Shown here: in pieces, positions 25,816 to 34,430 of the stretch
Layout of the letters: every line of letters starts with the position of its first letter
How positions within the stretch are numbered: position 1 is the first letter of the stretch
The notes under the pieces: model-generated
The model's database searches: none
The model's input: only the letters and a program-made list of their open reading frames with translations
What the model was told of the DNA's origin: nothing
Position numbers and translations under genes: made by a program
Source: Sporobacter sp038405045
GTDB lineage: Bacteria; Bacillota; Clostridia; Oscillospirales; Oscillospiraceae
Assembly (NCBI GenBank): GCA_038405045.1
Contig: JBBZIV010000003.1
Location: forward strand, 186,001-250,000
Reading direction: 5' to 3'
DNA length: 64,000 nt

Positions 25816-25831
25816 AAAAGAGGTGATTAAG

Positions 25832-27028
25832 ATGTTTAAATTTCATACGATTGAGGAAGCCCTAGAAGACCTGAAACAAGGCAAAATTATCCTCGTGACG
25901 GACGACGAAGACCGTGAAAACGAGGGGGACTTCATCTGTGCGGCGCAATACGCCACACCGGAAAACGTCAACTTTATGGCAACAATCGGCAAGGGCCTCA
26001 TCTGCATGCCGATGGGCGAGGCCCTCGTTTCGCGACTGCGGATTCCGCAAATGGTTTCACACAACACCGACAATCACGAGACGGCGTTTACCGTCTCTAT
26101 CGACCATATTTCCACAACGACGGGTATTTCCGCGGCAGAACGGTCCATAACGGCGCTTAAGTGCGTTGAGGCGTCCGCCAAACCGGAGGATTTCAGAAGA
26201 CCGGGCCATATGTTTCCGCTGCTGGCCAAGCCAAACGGTGTGCTGGAGCGACCCGGCCACACCGAGGCGACAGTGGACCTTATGCGTCTGTCGGGGCTTT
26301 CGGAATGCGGTCTGTGCTGTGAAATCATGCGCGAAGACGGCACCATGATGCGAACACCAGAGCTCGTTTTGCTGGCAGAAAAATTTGGTCTCAAGTTCAT
26401 CACCATTAAAGCCCTGCAGGACTATCGAAAAAAGCACGACAAGCTTGTCTCATGCGTTGCCGTCACAAAAATGCCGACGAAATATGGTGATTTCACCGCA
26501 TACGGTTACGTCAACAAACTCAACGGCGAGCACCATGTGGCGCTCGTCAGAGGTGAGATTGGAGACGGGCTCGATGTCTTATGCCGCGTCCATTCCGAAT
26601 GCCTAACGGGAGACGCGTTCGGCTCCGTCCGCTGCGACTGTGGCGAGCAGTTTGCCGCCGCTATGCGCCGGATTGACAAGGCCGGGCGCGGTATTTTACT
26701 GTATCTGCGGCAGGAGGGGCGCGGCATCGGCCTTGTCGGCAAACTGAAGGCTTACGAGCTGCAGGATACAGGTCTTGATACGGTACAGGCAAACCGCGCC
26801 CTCGGGTTTGAAGATGATGCGCGCGAATACTATATCGGCGCGCAGATTCTCCGTGACCTTGGGGCGAAAACGCTCCGCCTCCTGACAAACAACCCGCAAA
26901 AGGTCTATGGACTTTCCGATTTCGGGCTGGAAATCGTTGAGCGCCTGCCGATCCAAATAGACGCGACAGCGCACGACGCGTTTTACCTCAAAACAAAAAA
27001 AGAAAAAATGGGACATATTTTAAACTGA
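25832..27028 (+). CDS. ribBA: Bifunctional DHBP synthase / GTP cyclohydrolase II
   Basis: The 398-residue fusion makes both riboflavin precursors. The N-terminal RibB half has TDDEDRENEGDFICAAQYAT and the FRRPGHMFPL region. The C-terminal RibA half has RVHSECLTGDAFGSVRCDCG, with the zinc Cys residues, and LRQEGRGIGLVGKLKAYELQ. The ATG at 25832 follows AAAGAGGTG; an upstream in-frame start at 25787 lies inside ribE. Confidence 0.95.
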   Translation: MFKFHTIEEALEDLKQGKIILVTDDEDRENEGDFICAAQYATPENVNFMATIGKGLICMPMGEALVSRLRIPQMVSHNTDNHETAFTVSIDHISTTTGISAAERSITALKCVEASAKPEDFRRPGHMFPLLAKPNGVLERPGHTEATVDLMRLSGLSECGLCCEIMREDGTMMRTPELVLLAEKFGLKFITIKALQDYRKKHDKLVSCVAVTKMPTKYGDFTAYGYVNKLNGEHHVALVRGEIGDGLDVLCRVHSECLTGDAFGSVRCDCGEQFAAAMRRIDKAGRGILLYLRQEGRGIGLVGKLKAYELQDTGLDTVQANRALGFEDDAREYYIGAQILRDLGAKTLRLLTNNPQKVYGLSDFGLEIVERLPIQIDATAHDAFYLKTKKEKMGHILN

Positions 27029-27042
27029 AAAGGAGCACCATC

Positions 27043-27510
27043 ATGAAAATCTATCAGGGCAATCTCGTATCCGAGCATATAAGGGTCGGTATTATCGCAG
27101 CGCGTTTTAATGAATTTATTGTTTCAAAGCTTCTTTCCGGCGCGCTTGACGGGTTACATCGGCACAATGTGGACGATGGCGACATCGATGTGGCGTGGGT
27201 GCCGGGCGCATTTGAAATACCGCTTATCGCCTCAAAAATGGCGCAGAGCGGGAAGTATGACGCCGTTATCTGCCTCGGGGCCGTTATACGCGGGGCAACA
27301 ACCCATTACGACCTCATTTGCAGCGAGATCACAAAGGGCATCGCACAGACGGCGCTTCAAACCGGCGTCCCCGTTCTCTTCGGCGTCGTAACGGCTGAGA
27401 CGATCGAGCAGGCCATCGAGCGCGCCGGGACGAAGGCCGGCAACAAAGGCTATGACGCGGCGCTCGGCGCCGTTGAAATGGTCAATCTGCTGCGATGCAT
27501 GGCGCAATAA
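27043..27510 (+). CDS. ribH: 6,7-dimethyl-8-ribityllumazine synthase
   Basis: A 155-residue lumazine synthase, usually an icosahedral or pentameric assembly. VGIIAARFNEFIVSKLLSGA, WVPGAFEIPL, AVIRGATTHYD and GNKGYDAALGAVEMV are family hallmarks, including the catalytic His in THYD. AAAGGAG precedes the ATG. It is the last gene of the riboflavin operon, followed by a strong terminator. Confidence 0.96.
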   Translation: MKIYQGNLVSEHIRVGIIAARFNEFIVSKLLSGALDGLHRHNVDDGDIDVAWVPGAFEIPLIASKMAQSGKYDAVICLGAVIRGATTHYDLICSEITKGIAQTALQTGVPVLFGVVTAETIEQAIERAGTKAGNKGYDAALGAVEMVNLLRCMAQ

Positions 27511-27524
27511 CGCACGCGCCGTAC

Positions 27525-27555
27525 GAAAAGCCCCCGACAGTGTCGGGGGCTTTTC
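27525..27555. terminator. Terminator of the riboflavin operon
   Basis: Near-perfect palindrome with 15-bp arms (GAAAAGCCCCCGACA) and 1-nt centre. It is symmetric, so it could also stop a minus-strand transcript coming from 27.7 kb. Confidence 0.75.
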
Positions 27556-27710
27556 GAAAAGAGAGGGCTTTTACGGGATAAACAAAATCGGATGTTACCT
27601 GCCGGGGGAGGATGGTACGTGTGTCAATTAGAAGCAGGCGTCAAGCGGTACCGAATGGCAGGCGATTTCCGTTTTGATAGCTTTATCATATGCCTTAAAT
27701 CCATCATTTT

Positions 27711-27738
27711 TGTGAATAGACTTTGAATAATTTGTTAA
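27711..27738 (-). promoter_or_regulatory. Hexamer array B (PhoP/WalR-like box) after the kinase gene
   Basis: On the minus strand TTAACA, TTCAAA and TTCACA are spaced every 11 bp, starting a few bases after the kinase stop, and TATGAT (27685-27690) lies 20 bp further. It shares TTAACAAATTRTTC with the array at 29945-29983. No gene lies downstream on this strand before 27555. Confidence 0.5.
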
Positions 27739-27742
27739 TTTG

Positions 27743-29185
27743 TCACCGCGCGCCGGACGGCCGCTCATTTGTATCCAATGTCAGCGTAAACGTGAATTTC
27801 GTCACACCATCGGTGCTCGTGACGAAAATATCTTCTTTGTGATTGTCAAGTATTGTTTTAACAATATAAAGGCCGAGCCCGGTGCTGTCGCGGTTTTCGC
27901 TCCGCGACCGGTCTGTTTTGTGGAATCTGTCGAAGATGAGCCGCATCTCCTCCGGCGGTATCGTCTCCCCTGTGTTTTCAATGGACACGAAGGCTCGCTG
28001 TCCCTGCTTCCAAAGACTGACGCGAAGGGTCGAGCCCTGCGCGGCGAATTTGACGGCATTGTCGATCAGGTTGTAGACAACCTGCGTCATCGCATCCTGA
28101 TCGCCGCGGGCCGTCATCGGCTCCTCCGGCAGCGCGGCATCAACGTCCAGCCATTTGGCGTCAATCTTGCTGCCAAGGCTTAAAAGGGATAACCGGATGA
28201 TTTCCGAGATATCAAACCTGCCGCTTCGCAGAATCTCGGCGCTTGTCGACTGGATGCGGGACATATCGAGCATGTTGCGCACGAGTCTTGACAGGCGCTT
28301 TGTCTCGGCGGAAATGACCTCCAGATACTCGCGTGAGTTTTCCTGCGGGATCGTGCCGTCAAGAATACCATCTGAAAAACCGGAGATAACCGTCATCGGT
28401 GTCTTGAGCTCATGGGAGACGTTGGCGACGAATTCACGGCGCAGGCTTTCCGACCGCTCAAGCGAATCAGCCATCTTATTGAAGGCGTCCGTCAGCTGTC
28501 CGAGCTCATCATCCCGGCAAGTCTCGGCCACGCGCGCCGTGAAATCGCCCCGGGCAAAGCGCCGGGCTGCCAGGGCCATCTCATTGAGCGGCTCGGCCTG
28601 CTTCTTCGACGTAATGAGCGTGATGAAAAAAGTAAGCACCAGCACAAAAAGAGAGATCATCAGAAAAACACCGGAGAACTGCCGCCAGACATGGATCATC
28701 TCGGTCGACTCGCTTGAGAGCAGCACATAACCAACGATGATATTACCGCTCGTGAGCGGCACGCCAACGACGTATCGGCTGTCATCATAGACACCGCCGA
28801 GGTCCGACGTTCCGCTGTAACCGGCATCGGATGTGATCTGCGAAAGAATGCTGTGCGGCACGTTTCTGCCGATGTGCGGGCAGGTGCCATCCTTGTCCGA
28901 ACAGGAGATGACGGTACCGGTTCTGTCGGCAACGAGGATATCAAAGCCAGTCGTCTTCGACATGACGGACAGCGCCATACGCATTTCAAAGCCGCCGAGC
29001 TCATACCCATTGCTGAGCGCTGAAATGTAACGGACAACTTCCCCGGCCGTTTTTGACATCGTCTCTTTCGTTTCCGCGACGACGAGCCTATAACTCCAGG
29101 CCGAAAAAATGGCGCCGAGGAAGAGAAAGCTCAGCAAAACGATGCTGGCCGTCATCATAAAATTCCGAAAATATAGGCTTTTCAT
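27743..29185 (-). CDS. Sensor histidine kinase
   Basis: The 480-residue membrane kinase has one membrane segment near residues 12-32, an extracellular sensor of about 130 residues (with a Cys pair near CSDKDGTCPH), and a second membrane segment near 170-192. A HAMP linker follows, then the phospho-acceptor in FVANVSHELKTPMTVISG (His258) and an ATPase domain with DQDAMTQVVYNLIDNAVKF and STGLGLYIVKTIL. It overlaps its response regulator by 4 bp. The layout resembles PhoR-like kinases without a cytoplasmic PAS domain. The signal is unknown. Confidence 0.93.
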   Translation of the reverse strand: MKSLYFRNFMMTASIVLLSFLFLGAIFSAWSYRLVVAETKETMSKTAGEVVRYISALSNGYELGGFEMRMALSVMSKTTGFDILVADRTGTVISCSDKDGTCPHIGRNVPHSILSQITSDAGYSGTSDLGGVYDDSRYVVGVPLTSGNIIVGYVLLSSESTEMIHVWRQFSGVFLMISLFVLVLTFFITLITSKKQAEPLNEMALAARRFARGDFTARVAETCRDDELGQLTDAFNKMADSLERSESLRREFVANVSHELKTPMTVISGFSDGILDGTIPQENSREYLEVISAETKRLSRLVRNMLDMSRIQSTSAEILRSGRFDISEIIRLSLLSLGSKIDAKWLDVDAALPEEPMTARGDQDAMTQVVYNLIDNAVKFAAQGSTLRVSLWKQGQRAFVSIENTGETIPPEEMRLIFDRFHKTDRSRSENRDSTGLGLYIVKTILDNHKEDIFVTSTDGVTKFTFTLTLDTNERPSGAR

Positions 29186-29880
29186 GCGCCGCTCAACTCA
29201 AATTTATAACCGACGCCCCAAACAGTCTTGAGTGACCATTTCTCGCTGACATTCTCAAGCTTTTCGCGCAGCCGCTTAATATGGACATCAACCGTCCGCG
29301 AGTCGCCGAAATAGTCAAAGCCCCACACTTCGTCGAGAAGCTGGTTGCGCGTATAAACTCTGTTCGGTGTCATGGCCAGATGGTATAAAAGCTCCATTTC
29401 TTTTGGCGGGGCGTCTACTTTCTTCCCGTTGACTATGAGCTCAAAGGAATCCATATCAATAATCAGCTTGTCAAAAACAAGCTTTTTGGCGGCGGTCTCT
29501 TCTTTTGTCTCGGTCCGGCGCATGACGGCGTGAACGCGCGCTAAAAGCTCTTTGACCTCAAATGGTTTGACCACGTAGTCGTCGGCACCCATTTCAAGGC
29601 CCGTAATTTTGTCAAATGTCTCGCCCTTGGCCGTCAGCATGATAATCGGCGTTTTTGATGTGCTTCTGATTTCACGGCAGACGCCCCAGCCGTCCAAAAC
29701 GGGCAGCATAATGTCCAGCAGAACAATATCGGGGTTGATCCGTTCAAATTCACTGACGCCTTTACCGCCGTTATCAGCAATGACGACGTCAAATCCGTCC
29801 TTTTCAAGATACAGTCGCAGCAGTTCGGCGATATGAATATCGTCCTCAATGACCAGCGCTTTCTTTGGCAATGAGCTCAC
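29182..29880 (-). CDS. OmpR/PhoP-family response regulator
   Basis: The 232-residue regulator has a receiver domain (acidic pair EDD near residue 13, phospho-acceptor Asp56 in VLLDIMLPVLDGW, Thr in MLTAKGE, Lys in VVKPFEVKELLARV) and a winged-helix DNA-binding domain ending SRTVDVHIKRLREKL and VWGVGYKFE. It is the partner of the downstream kinase. The direct repeats upstream fit the tandem binding mode of this family and suggest autoregulation. Confidence 0.95.
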   Translation of the reverse strand: MSSLPKKALVIEDDIHIAELLRLYLEKDGFDVVIADNGGKGVSEFERINPDIVLLDIMLPVLDGWGVCREIRSTSKTPIIMLTAKGETFDKITGLEMGADDYVVKPFEVKELLARVHAVMRRTETKEETAAKKLVFDKLIIDMDSFELIVNGKKVDAPPKEMELLYHLAMTPNRVYTRNQLLDEVWGFDYFGDSRTVDVHIKRLREKLENVSEKWSLKTVWGVGYKFELSGA

Positions 29881-29944
29881 CCCTCTAACCCTACAATTCG
29901 CGGCATTATTGCCGAGATTATCATAATACGCACCCGAAGATAAT

Positions 29945-29983
29945 GGTGAACAATTTGTTAACCGCGTCGGAACAATTTGTTAA
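29945..29983 (-). promoter_or_regulatory. Hexamer array A (PhoP/WalR-like box) upstream of the response regulator
   Basis: On the minus strand TTAACA, TTCCGA, TTAACA and TTCACC are spaced every 11 bp. The 17-mer GAACAATTTGTTAACCG (plus strand) occurs exactly twice, 22 bp apart (29948-29964 and 29970-29986). A -10 candidate (TATTAT, 29923-29928, or overlapping TATGAT) lies 16-19 bp further. Confidence 0.6.
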
Positions 29984-30000
29984 CCGACACGTCAAACACT

Positions 30001-30243
30001 TTACCGAACTTCCCTGTACATGGTGCCGGCATCAGATTTCTGGGCGTATTCATTAACGGCGAGCACCTCAACGCTGAGCGTCCTCTGCCCGAAGCGGATG
30101 TCAATGATATCACCGATTTTAACGTCGTACGACGCTTTGGCAGGCCGCCCGTTGACCGTGACGTGCGCGCTGTCGCAAGCGTCATTGGCTACCGATCGCC
30201 GCTTAATCAGCCGCGAAACCTTCAAATATTTATCAAGTCTCAT
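30001..30243 (-). CDS. rqcP: S4-domain ribosome quality control protein RqcP
   Basis: The 80-residue protein is essentially one S4 RNA-binding domain: MRLDKYLKVSRLIKRRSVAN, HVTVNGRPAKASYDVKIGD and IDIRFG. Orthologues (YabO) work with RqcH in adding alanine tails to stalled nascent chains. The ATG at 30243 follows GGAG; a longer frame to 30276 lacks family similarity. The neighbours hup and mazG match the Bacillus yabN-yabO arrangement. Confidence 0.9.
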   Translation of the reverse strand: MRLDKYLKVSRLIKRRSVANDACDSAHVTVNGRPAKASYDVKIGDIIDIRFGQRTLSVEVLAVNEYAQKSDAGTMYREVR

Positions 30244-30266
30244 AGAATTCTCCGTTAAAACGTAAA

Positions 30267-30295
30267 ATGACGGCACGAAACACCCGTGCCGTCAT
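30267..30295 (-). terminator. Terminator between hup and rqcP, with an embedded promoter
   Basis: An 11-bp stem ATGACGGCACG/CGTGCCGTCAT is followed on the minus strand by TTTTACGTTTT. An extended -10 (TGATATAAT) abuts the 5' arm, so a transcript starting there would lack part of the stem and escape termination. Confidence 0.6.
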
Positions 30296-30348
30296 TATAT
30301 CACAGTATTTGATCAAGCGCATGAATCTGATCGGATAACCCGCGCAGG

Positions 30349-30624
30349 TTATTTCGCAACGGCATCCTTCAGGGCTTTGCCGGCCTTAAACTGCGGCGTT
30401 CTCGAAGCAGGAATCTTAATGGCTTCCTTTGTCTTCGGATTGCGACCGGTGCGTGCGGCACGATCCTTGACATCAAAAATGCCAAAACCAACGAGCTGAA
30501 CCTTTTCCCCGGCCGTCAAAGACTCGGTGATGGCGTCAATGGCGGCGGCAAGCGCCTTCTCACTGTCTTTTTTCGAAAGACCGGAATTTACGGCAATTTT
30601 GCTGATGAGATCTGCTTTATTCAT
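30349..30624 (-). CDS. hup: DNA-binding protein HU
   Basis: A 91-residue HU/IHF protein that bends and compacts DNA. MNKADLISKIAVNSGLSKKD and the arm region FGIFDVKDRAARTGRNPKTK with IPASRTPQFKAGKALKDAV are diagnostic. AGGAGGA precedes the ATG. It lies between mazG and rqcP. Confidence 0.97.
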   Translation of the reverse strand: MNKADLISKIAVNSGLSKKDSEKALAAAIDAITESLTAGEKVQLVGFGIFDVKDRAARTGRNPKTKEAIKIPASRTPQFKAGKALKDAVAK

Positions 30625-30682
30625 TAGTACCGTCCTCCTAATTAAAATGCATTTTTTTATTTTAAAGAAAAATACGCTCGCT

Positions 30683-31489
30683 TTATTCGTACTTTTTCTC
30701 TAATGCCTCTTTAACGTGCGTATAGAGCTTGTCCATTTCCTCGGGTGACAGAGCGCCCAGTTCTTTACCTCTGTCGCGGGCGGCCTCCTCGAGATGTCTG
30801 AACCGGCGTGAAAACTTATCGCACGCGCCTTGCAGGGCGACATCCGGGTCGATCTGCAGAAACCGCGCGACATTAACGGCGGAAAAGAGCACGTCACCAA
30901 GTTCTCCGGCTGCGTCACCGTTGTGGCCGACGGCGTCCATCAACTCGCGAAGCTCTTCAGAAAGCTTGTCCAGCGGCCCCGTGATATCCGGCCAGTCAAA
31001 ACCGACCTTTGACGCCTTTTTTTGCATTTTTTCGGCACGCCACAAGCCCGGCAGGCTTTTGGCGACGGCGTCGAGCGCATCGGCGGTCGTCTCGTGATTT
31101 TTCTCCGCCCGTTTAATGACATCCCAGTTGTCGATCACCTCGCCGCTGCCAGAGACAATTAAATCCCCGAAAACATGCGGATGGCGGTTAAGCAGCTTCC
31201 GGACGGACATGTCGGCCACGTCGTTTAAGTCAAAGCGCCCGGCATCGGCTTCAATATCCGAATGAAAGATCACCTGCATGAGCACATCGCCCAGTTCCTC
31301 GCAGAGGTGCACGGGGTCATTCTCATCAATCGCTTCGACAGCCTCAAAGGCCTCCTCCAGCAAATTGCGCCGGATACTCTCGTGTGTCTGTTCCGCATCC
31401 CATGGGCATCCGCCGGGCGCGCGCAGGATTGAAACGATTTTTTTCAGGTCATAGACGTCATAGCGGTCTTTGTTTTCAAAATTTACCAT
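30683..31489 (-). CDS. mazG: Nucleoside triphosphate pyrophosphohydrolase MazG
   Basis: The 268-residue enzyme has the two all-alpha MazG repeats. The first has LRAPGGCPWDAEQTHESI, NLLEEAFEAVEAID and CEELGDVLMQVIFH (metal-binding acidic residues). The second has ELRELMDAV and GELGDVLFSAVNVARF. It hydrolyses non-canonical or stress-related nucleoside triphosphates. The ATG at 31489 follows GGGGGAAAG. The longer frame to 31579 would overlap the upstream flippase gene and is not supported. Confidence 0.93.
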   Translation of the reverse strand: MVNFENKDRYDVYDLKKIVSILRAPGGCPWDAEQTHESIRRNLLEEAFEAVEAIDENDPVHLCEELGDVLMQVIFHSDIEADAGRFDLNDVADMSVRKLLNRHPHVFGDLIVSGSGEVIDNWDVIKRAEKNHETTADALDAVAKSLPGLWRAEKMQKKASKVGFDWPDITGPLDKLSEELRELMDAVGHNGDAAGELGDVLFSAVNVARFLQIDPDVALQGACDKFSRRFRHLEEAARDRGKELGALSPEEMDKLYTHVKEALEKKYE

Positions 31490-31544
31490 ACTTTCCCCCG
31501 TTCCGCAAGCTTTTTGTGAAACTTTTTTTAAAAAATCGTTGAAT

Positions 31545-33167
31545 TTACTTGATTTTAAGAAAGCTTGCGATGATTTCACCCTTGGGGACGAACTTCATGT
31601 CCTCCCGCGTGACCGTTTTTGTCGCAATAACGAGAGCACCGTAGACGACGACGGCGGCAACAATAGCGCCTGTCAGATAGACGGCAAGCGCCAAATGACC
31701 GGTACCGAGGGCTTTGGCGCCCACTTTCGCAAGCAGTTCATAGACAGACCACGCCGTTACCCCCATGGCGGCTGTGCAGAGCGCCGGTTTGATGAACGCC
31801 GGCGCGAAGTTCGGTTTGTGACGAACCGTTACGGCGATAAACACAAAGTTTAGAACAGTGATGATAAAGTAGCAGGTCAGCGTGCCGATTGGAGACCCGA
31901 TAATACCGATCGACGGGTTGCCGACAAGCACCCAGTCGAGAACAATTTGAATGATACCACCGACTGGAAACGTAAACAGCGGGATTTTTTCACGACCGCT
32001 GGCCTGCAAAAGCGCCGTTGTCATCAGCTGCATGCAGACAAAATACGCGGCGATGCCGAAGATCGACAGCAGCGTCGGCCCGACGGGATTACTATGCGGA
32101 TAAAGAACATTGAAGATTGGGTACGCCAGGATGCACAGGCCGACTCCCGCCGGCATAGCGAAGAGATTCGTCAGCTTCATTGAGGAGGCCATGACCTCCT
32201 TGGCGTGCTGATAACGGTGTGTCGCCAGCGCAGCCGATACAGCCGGAATGATGCTGATGGTGATGGGAACAATTAAAAAGGACGGCAGCACGAGAAGCGA
32301 CAAGCCTTTGGAATAAACGCCATAAAGCGCGACCGCGTTTTCGGGCGCAAACCCCGCGCCTGTCTGTAACCGCAGCAGGACAAACTTCGTGTCGAGCAGC
32401 GTTAGGATATTCATGAATGACGCACCGAGCGTTATAGGGATGCTGACCCTGAAAATACTCAAGAGAACGTGACGGCGACTGTCTGTTGTGCCAGCATCAT
32501 CGTGTTTTCTGTTCCTGTAAAACGTCCTGTCAATTTTCCGCTTAAAATAAACCATGACGGGCAGCGCCAAGCCGAGGCCGATTGTGACGCCCGAAATGGC
32601 CCCGGCCGTCACAACGGGCGAGGGATATCCCGCTCTCAGGAGAAACCAGACGATGGATAGACCGAATATAAGCTTGCAGGATACCTCGAGGAGCTGTTTG
32701 GCGGCCGTGGGATACATGTTTTCATGCCCCTGCCCGTACCCCTCGTAGACCGAGACGACACAGACAAAAAAGACGGCCGGGGATAAAATCCGGATGGCGG
32801 CCGTTGCCTGGCCGTCGTTCATAAAAAGAGCGAGTTTGTCGGCATAAATAAACATGACGACAGAAAAGAAGGCGCCAACGACAGCAAACGCGGGCAGCGC
32901 CATGGAAAAATAGCGCCTGACGAGACCGCGCTGCCCAACGGCGACAGCGGCGGAAATCTGGCGGGACAGGGCGACGGGAATACCGGCCGTCGAGATGGTA
33001 AACAGCAGCGTGAAAATTGTATATGTGACCTGAAAATGACCGGTACCCTCATCCCCGATCATATTATACAAGGGAATTTTATAAATGCCGCTGATGATCT
33101 TGACGACGATTGCCGTCGCCGCCAGGATCGCCGCGCTCTTCATATACGATTGCTTGTTTTCAGACAA
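31545..33167 (-). CDS. SpoVB/YabM-like polysaccharide flippase (MOP superfamily)
   Basis: A polytopic membrane protein of about 540 residues with some 14 hydrophobic segments. YMKSAAILAATAIVVKIISG, IPLYNMIGDEGTGHFQVTYT and STAGIPVALSRQIS are typical of the spore-cortex/cell-wall flippase group that includes SpoVB and YabM. It would flip lipid-linked peptidoglycan precursors. The TTG at 33167 follows GGAAGGA by about 9 bp, so it is preferred to the longer frame. Gene order with mazG matches Bacillus yabM-yabN. Confidence 0.86.
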   Translation of the reverse strand: MSENKQSYMKSAAILAATAIVVKIISGIYKIPLYNMIGDEGTGHFQVTYTIFTLLFTISTAGIPVALSRQISAAVAVGQRGLVRRYFSMALPAFAVVGAFFSVVMFIYADKLALFMNDGQATAAIRILSPAVFFVCVVSVYEGYGQGHENMYPTAAKQLLEVSCKLIFGLSIVWFLLRAGYPSPVVTAGAISGVTIGLGLALPVMVYFKRKIDRTFYRNRKHDDAGTTDSRRHVLLSIFRVSIPITLGASFMNILTLLDTKFVLLRLQTGAGFAPENAVALYGVYSKGLSLLVLPSFLIVPITISIIPAVSAALATHRYQHAKEVMASSMKLTNLFAMPAGVGLCILAYPIFNVLYPHSNPVGPTLLSIFGIAAYFVCMQLMTTALLQASGREKIPLFTFPVGGIIQIVLDWVLVGNPSIGIIGSPIGTLTCYFIITVLNFVFIAVTVRHKPNFAPAFIKPALCTAAMGVTAWSVYELLAKVGAKALGTGHLALAVYLTGAIVAAVVVYGALVIATKTVTREDMKFVPKGEIIASFLKIK

Positions 33168-33239
33168 TATATTACATCCTTCCCGTGACCCATACGGGAT
33201 TATTGACAGCCGTGTATACACTATATTCAATAGCGGCTC

Positions 33240-33268
33240 ATTTTACACCCGAGCGGGACAAAATACAA
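33240..33268 (-). promoter_or_regulatory. Promoter of the SpoVB-like gene
   Basis: On the minus strand TTGTAT, 17 bp, TAAAAT. A 10-bp palindrome GTGTATACAC lies between it and the start codon (about 33212-33221) and could be an operator. Confidence 0.45.
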
Positions 33269-33430
33269 GGTTCGGGCAATTGCTGTGAATATTTTAACAG
33301 ATGTGTTGACATAACGCACGGTGGAAAAACCTGTGGAATGTGTGTAAAACTCACGGGATTACAACGAATATTTCCTGTGGGAAATACGTTTCATGCCGTT
33401 ATGCGATATTCAGAGGACTGAATATATCGC

Positions 33431-34426
33431 TCATAGCCCTTTTTTCAGCAGCCGGATGTCTCGGCCGCAGAAATTCAAGACGTGATAGTCCCCCTCGATC
33501 CGCGAGGCAATTTGCTGGGAATACTTGCTTCGCAGCTCACCGGCGGGGAGGTTTGAACTGATAATCGTTTTTTTCCCGCGGTTGAGGCGTGTGTTGACGA
33601 GCTCATACAGGGCGCTAACAGTAAACGACGTCGTCATCTCCGTGCCGAGATCATCTACAATGAGCAGATCGCACCCGAGATAGCGGCGGATTTCCTCGCG
33701 TGATGACGACAAATCCGCGCTTTTTGAAAACTTCTCTTCCTCAAACATTGAAAAAACGGCTGACGCTGTCTCATAGACAACTGAATAGCCCTTTTCGGAG
33801 ACAACACGGGCAATACAAGCCGAGAGAAACGTCTTGCCAAGCCCTGTGCCGCCGGACAAATAGAGGTTTGCCGACTTGGCATCGAATCGCGCGGCGTAAT
33901 CGGCGCACGTCTCAAAAACGAGTGCCATCTGTTCCCGCGGCGATATGCCCGACAGCGCGTCGGGCGCATTGTCGTACCAAGACAGGTCAAAGCGCTCAAA
34001 CGTCTCCTCGCCGAGCTTATAGAGACTGCTTAAAGACGCCGCCTGCTCCTCTTTGTAAAGCGCCGCCAGGCAGGAACATATCTCCGTCCCAACATACCCG
34101 GTGTCACGGCATGTCACGCACCGGTACGCATCATCCAGATAATTGGCCGGGAAACCGGCATTGCGCAGGGCCCGAGCGCGCTCATCCTGCAGCGATAAAT
34201 TGGCGTCCCGGATATCGGCGATGGCATCACTTGGGTCTTTGCTGTTTTTCAGCGCTACGCCGATAACGTCGATGACCGAGGCCTTGAGTGCATTGTCGAG
34301 CGCGCGGATACGGGGCACCGCCGCATAGACCTCTTCATGCCGTTTTGCCAGAACAGCCTCATGCTGGCGCGCCGCTTCTTCAAGACGCGCCTTTGCGCGG
34401 GCAAGCAGCCTGCCGTCTAACGCCAT
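33431..34426 (-). CDS. DnaC/DnaI-type replicative helicase loader
   Basis: The 331-residue AAA+ protein has a helical N-terminus, a Cys cluster (CVTCRDTGYVGTEICSC, about residues 103-119) that probably binds zinc as in DnaI, and an ATPase domain with Walker A GGTGLGKTFLSACIA and Walker B LLIVDDLGTE. It loads the DnaB helicase at origins and forks. It starts 4 bp after the DnaD-domain gene, so the two are co-expressed. Confidence 0.9.
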   Translation of the reverse strand: MALDGRLLARAKARLEEAARQHEAVLAKRHEEVYAAVPRIRALDNALKASVIDVIGVALKNSKDPSDAIADIRDANLSLQDERARALRNAGFPANYLDDAYRCVTCRDTGYVGTEICSCLAALYKEEQAASLSSLYKLGEETFERFDLSWYDNAPDALSGISPREQMALVFETCADYAARFDAKSANLYLSGGTGLGKTFLSACIARVVSEKGYSVVYETASAVFSMFEEEKFSKSADLSSSREEIRRYLGCDLLIVDDLGTEMTTSFTVSALYELVNTRLNRGKKTIISSNLPAGELRSKYSQQIASRIEGDYHVLNFCGRDIRLLKKGL

Positions 34427-34430
34427 GTCC

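Noticed and set aside
27580..27705. Possible peptide of 20-27 codons on the minus strand after array B
   Set aside because: The start lacks a convincing ribosome binding site and the composition is not clearly coding; it is mentioned only as a possibility in the findings.
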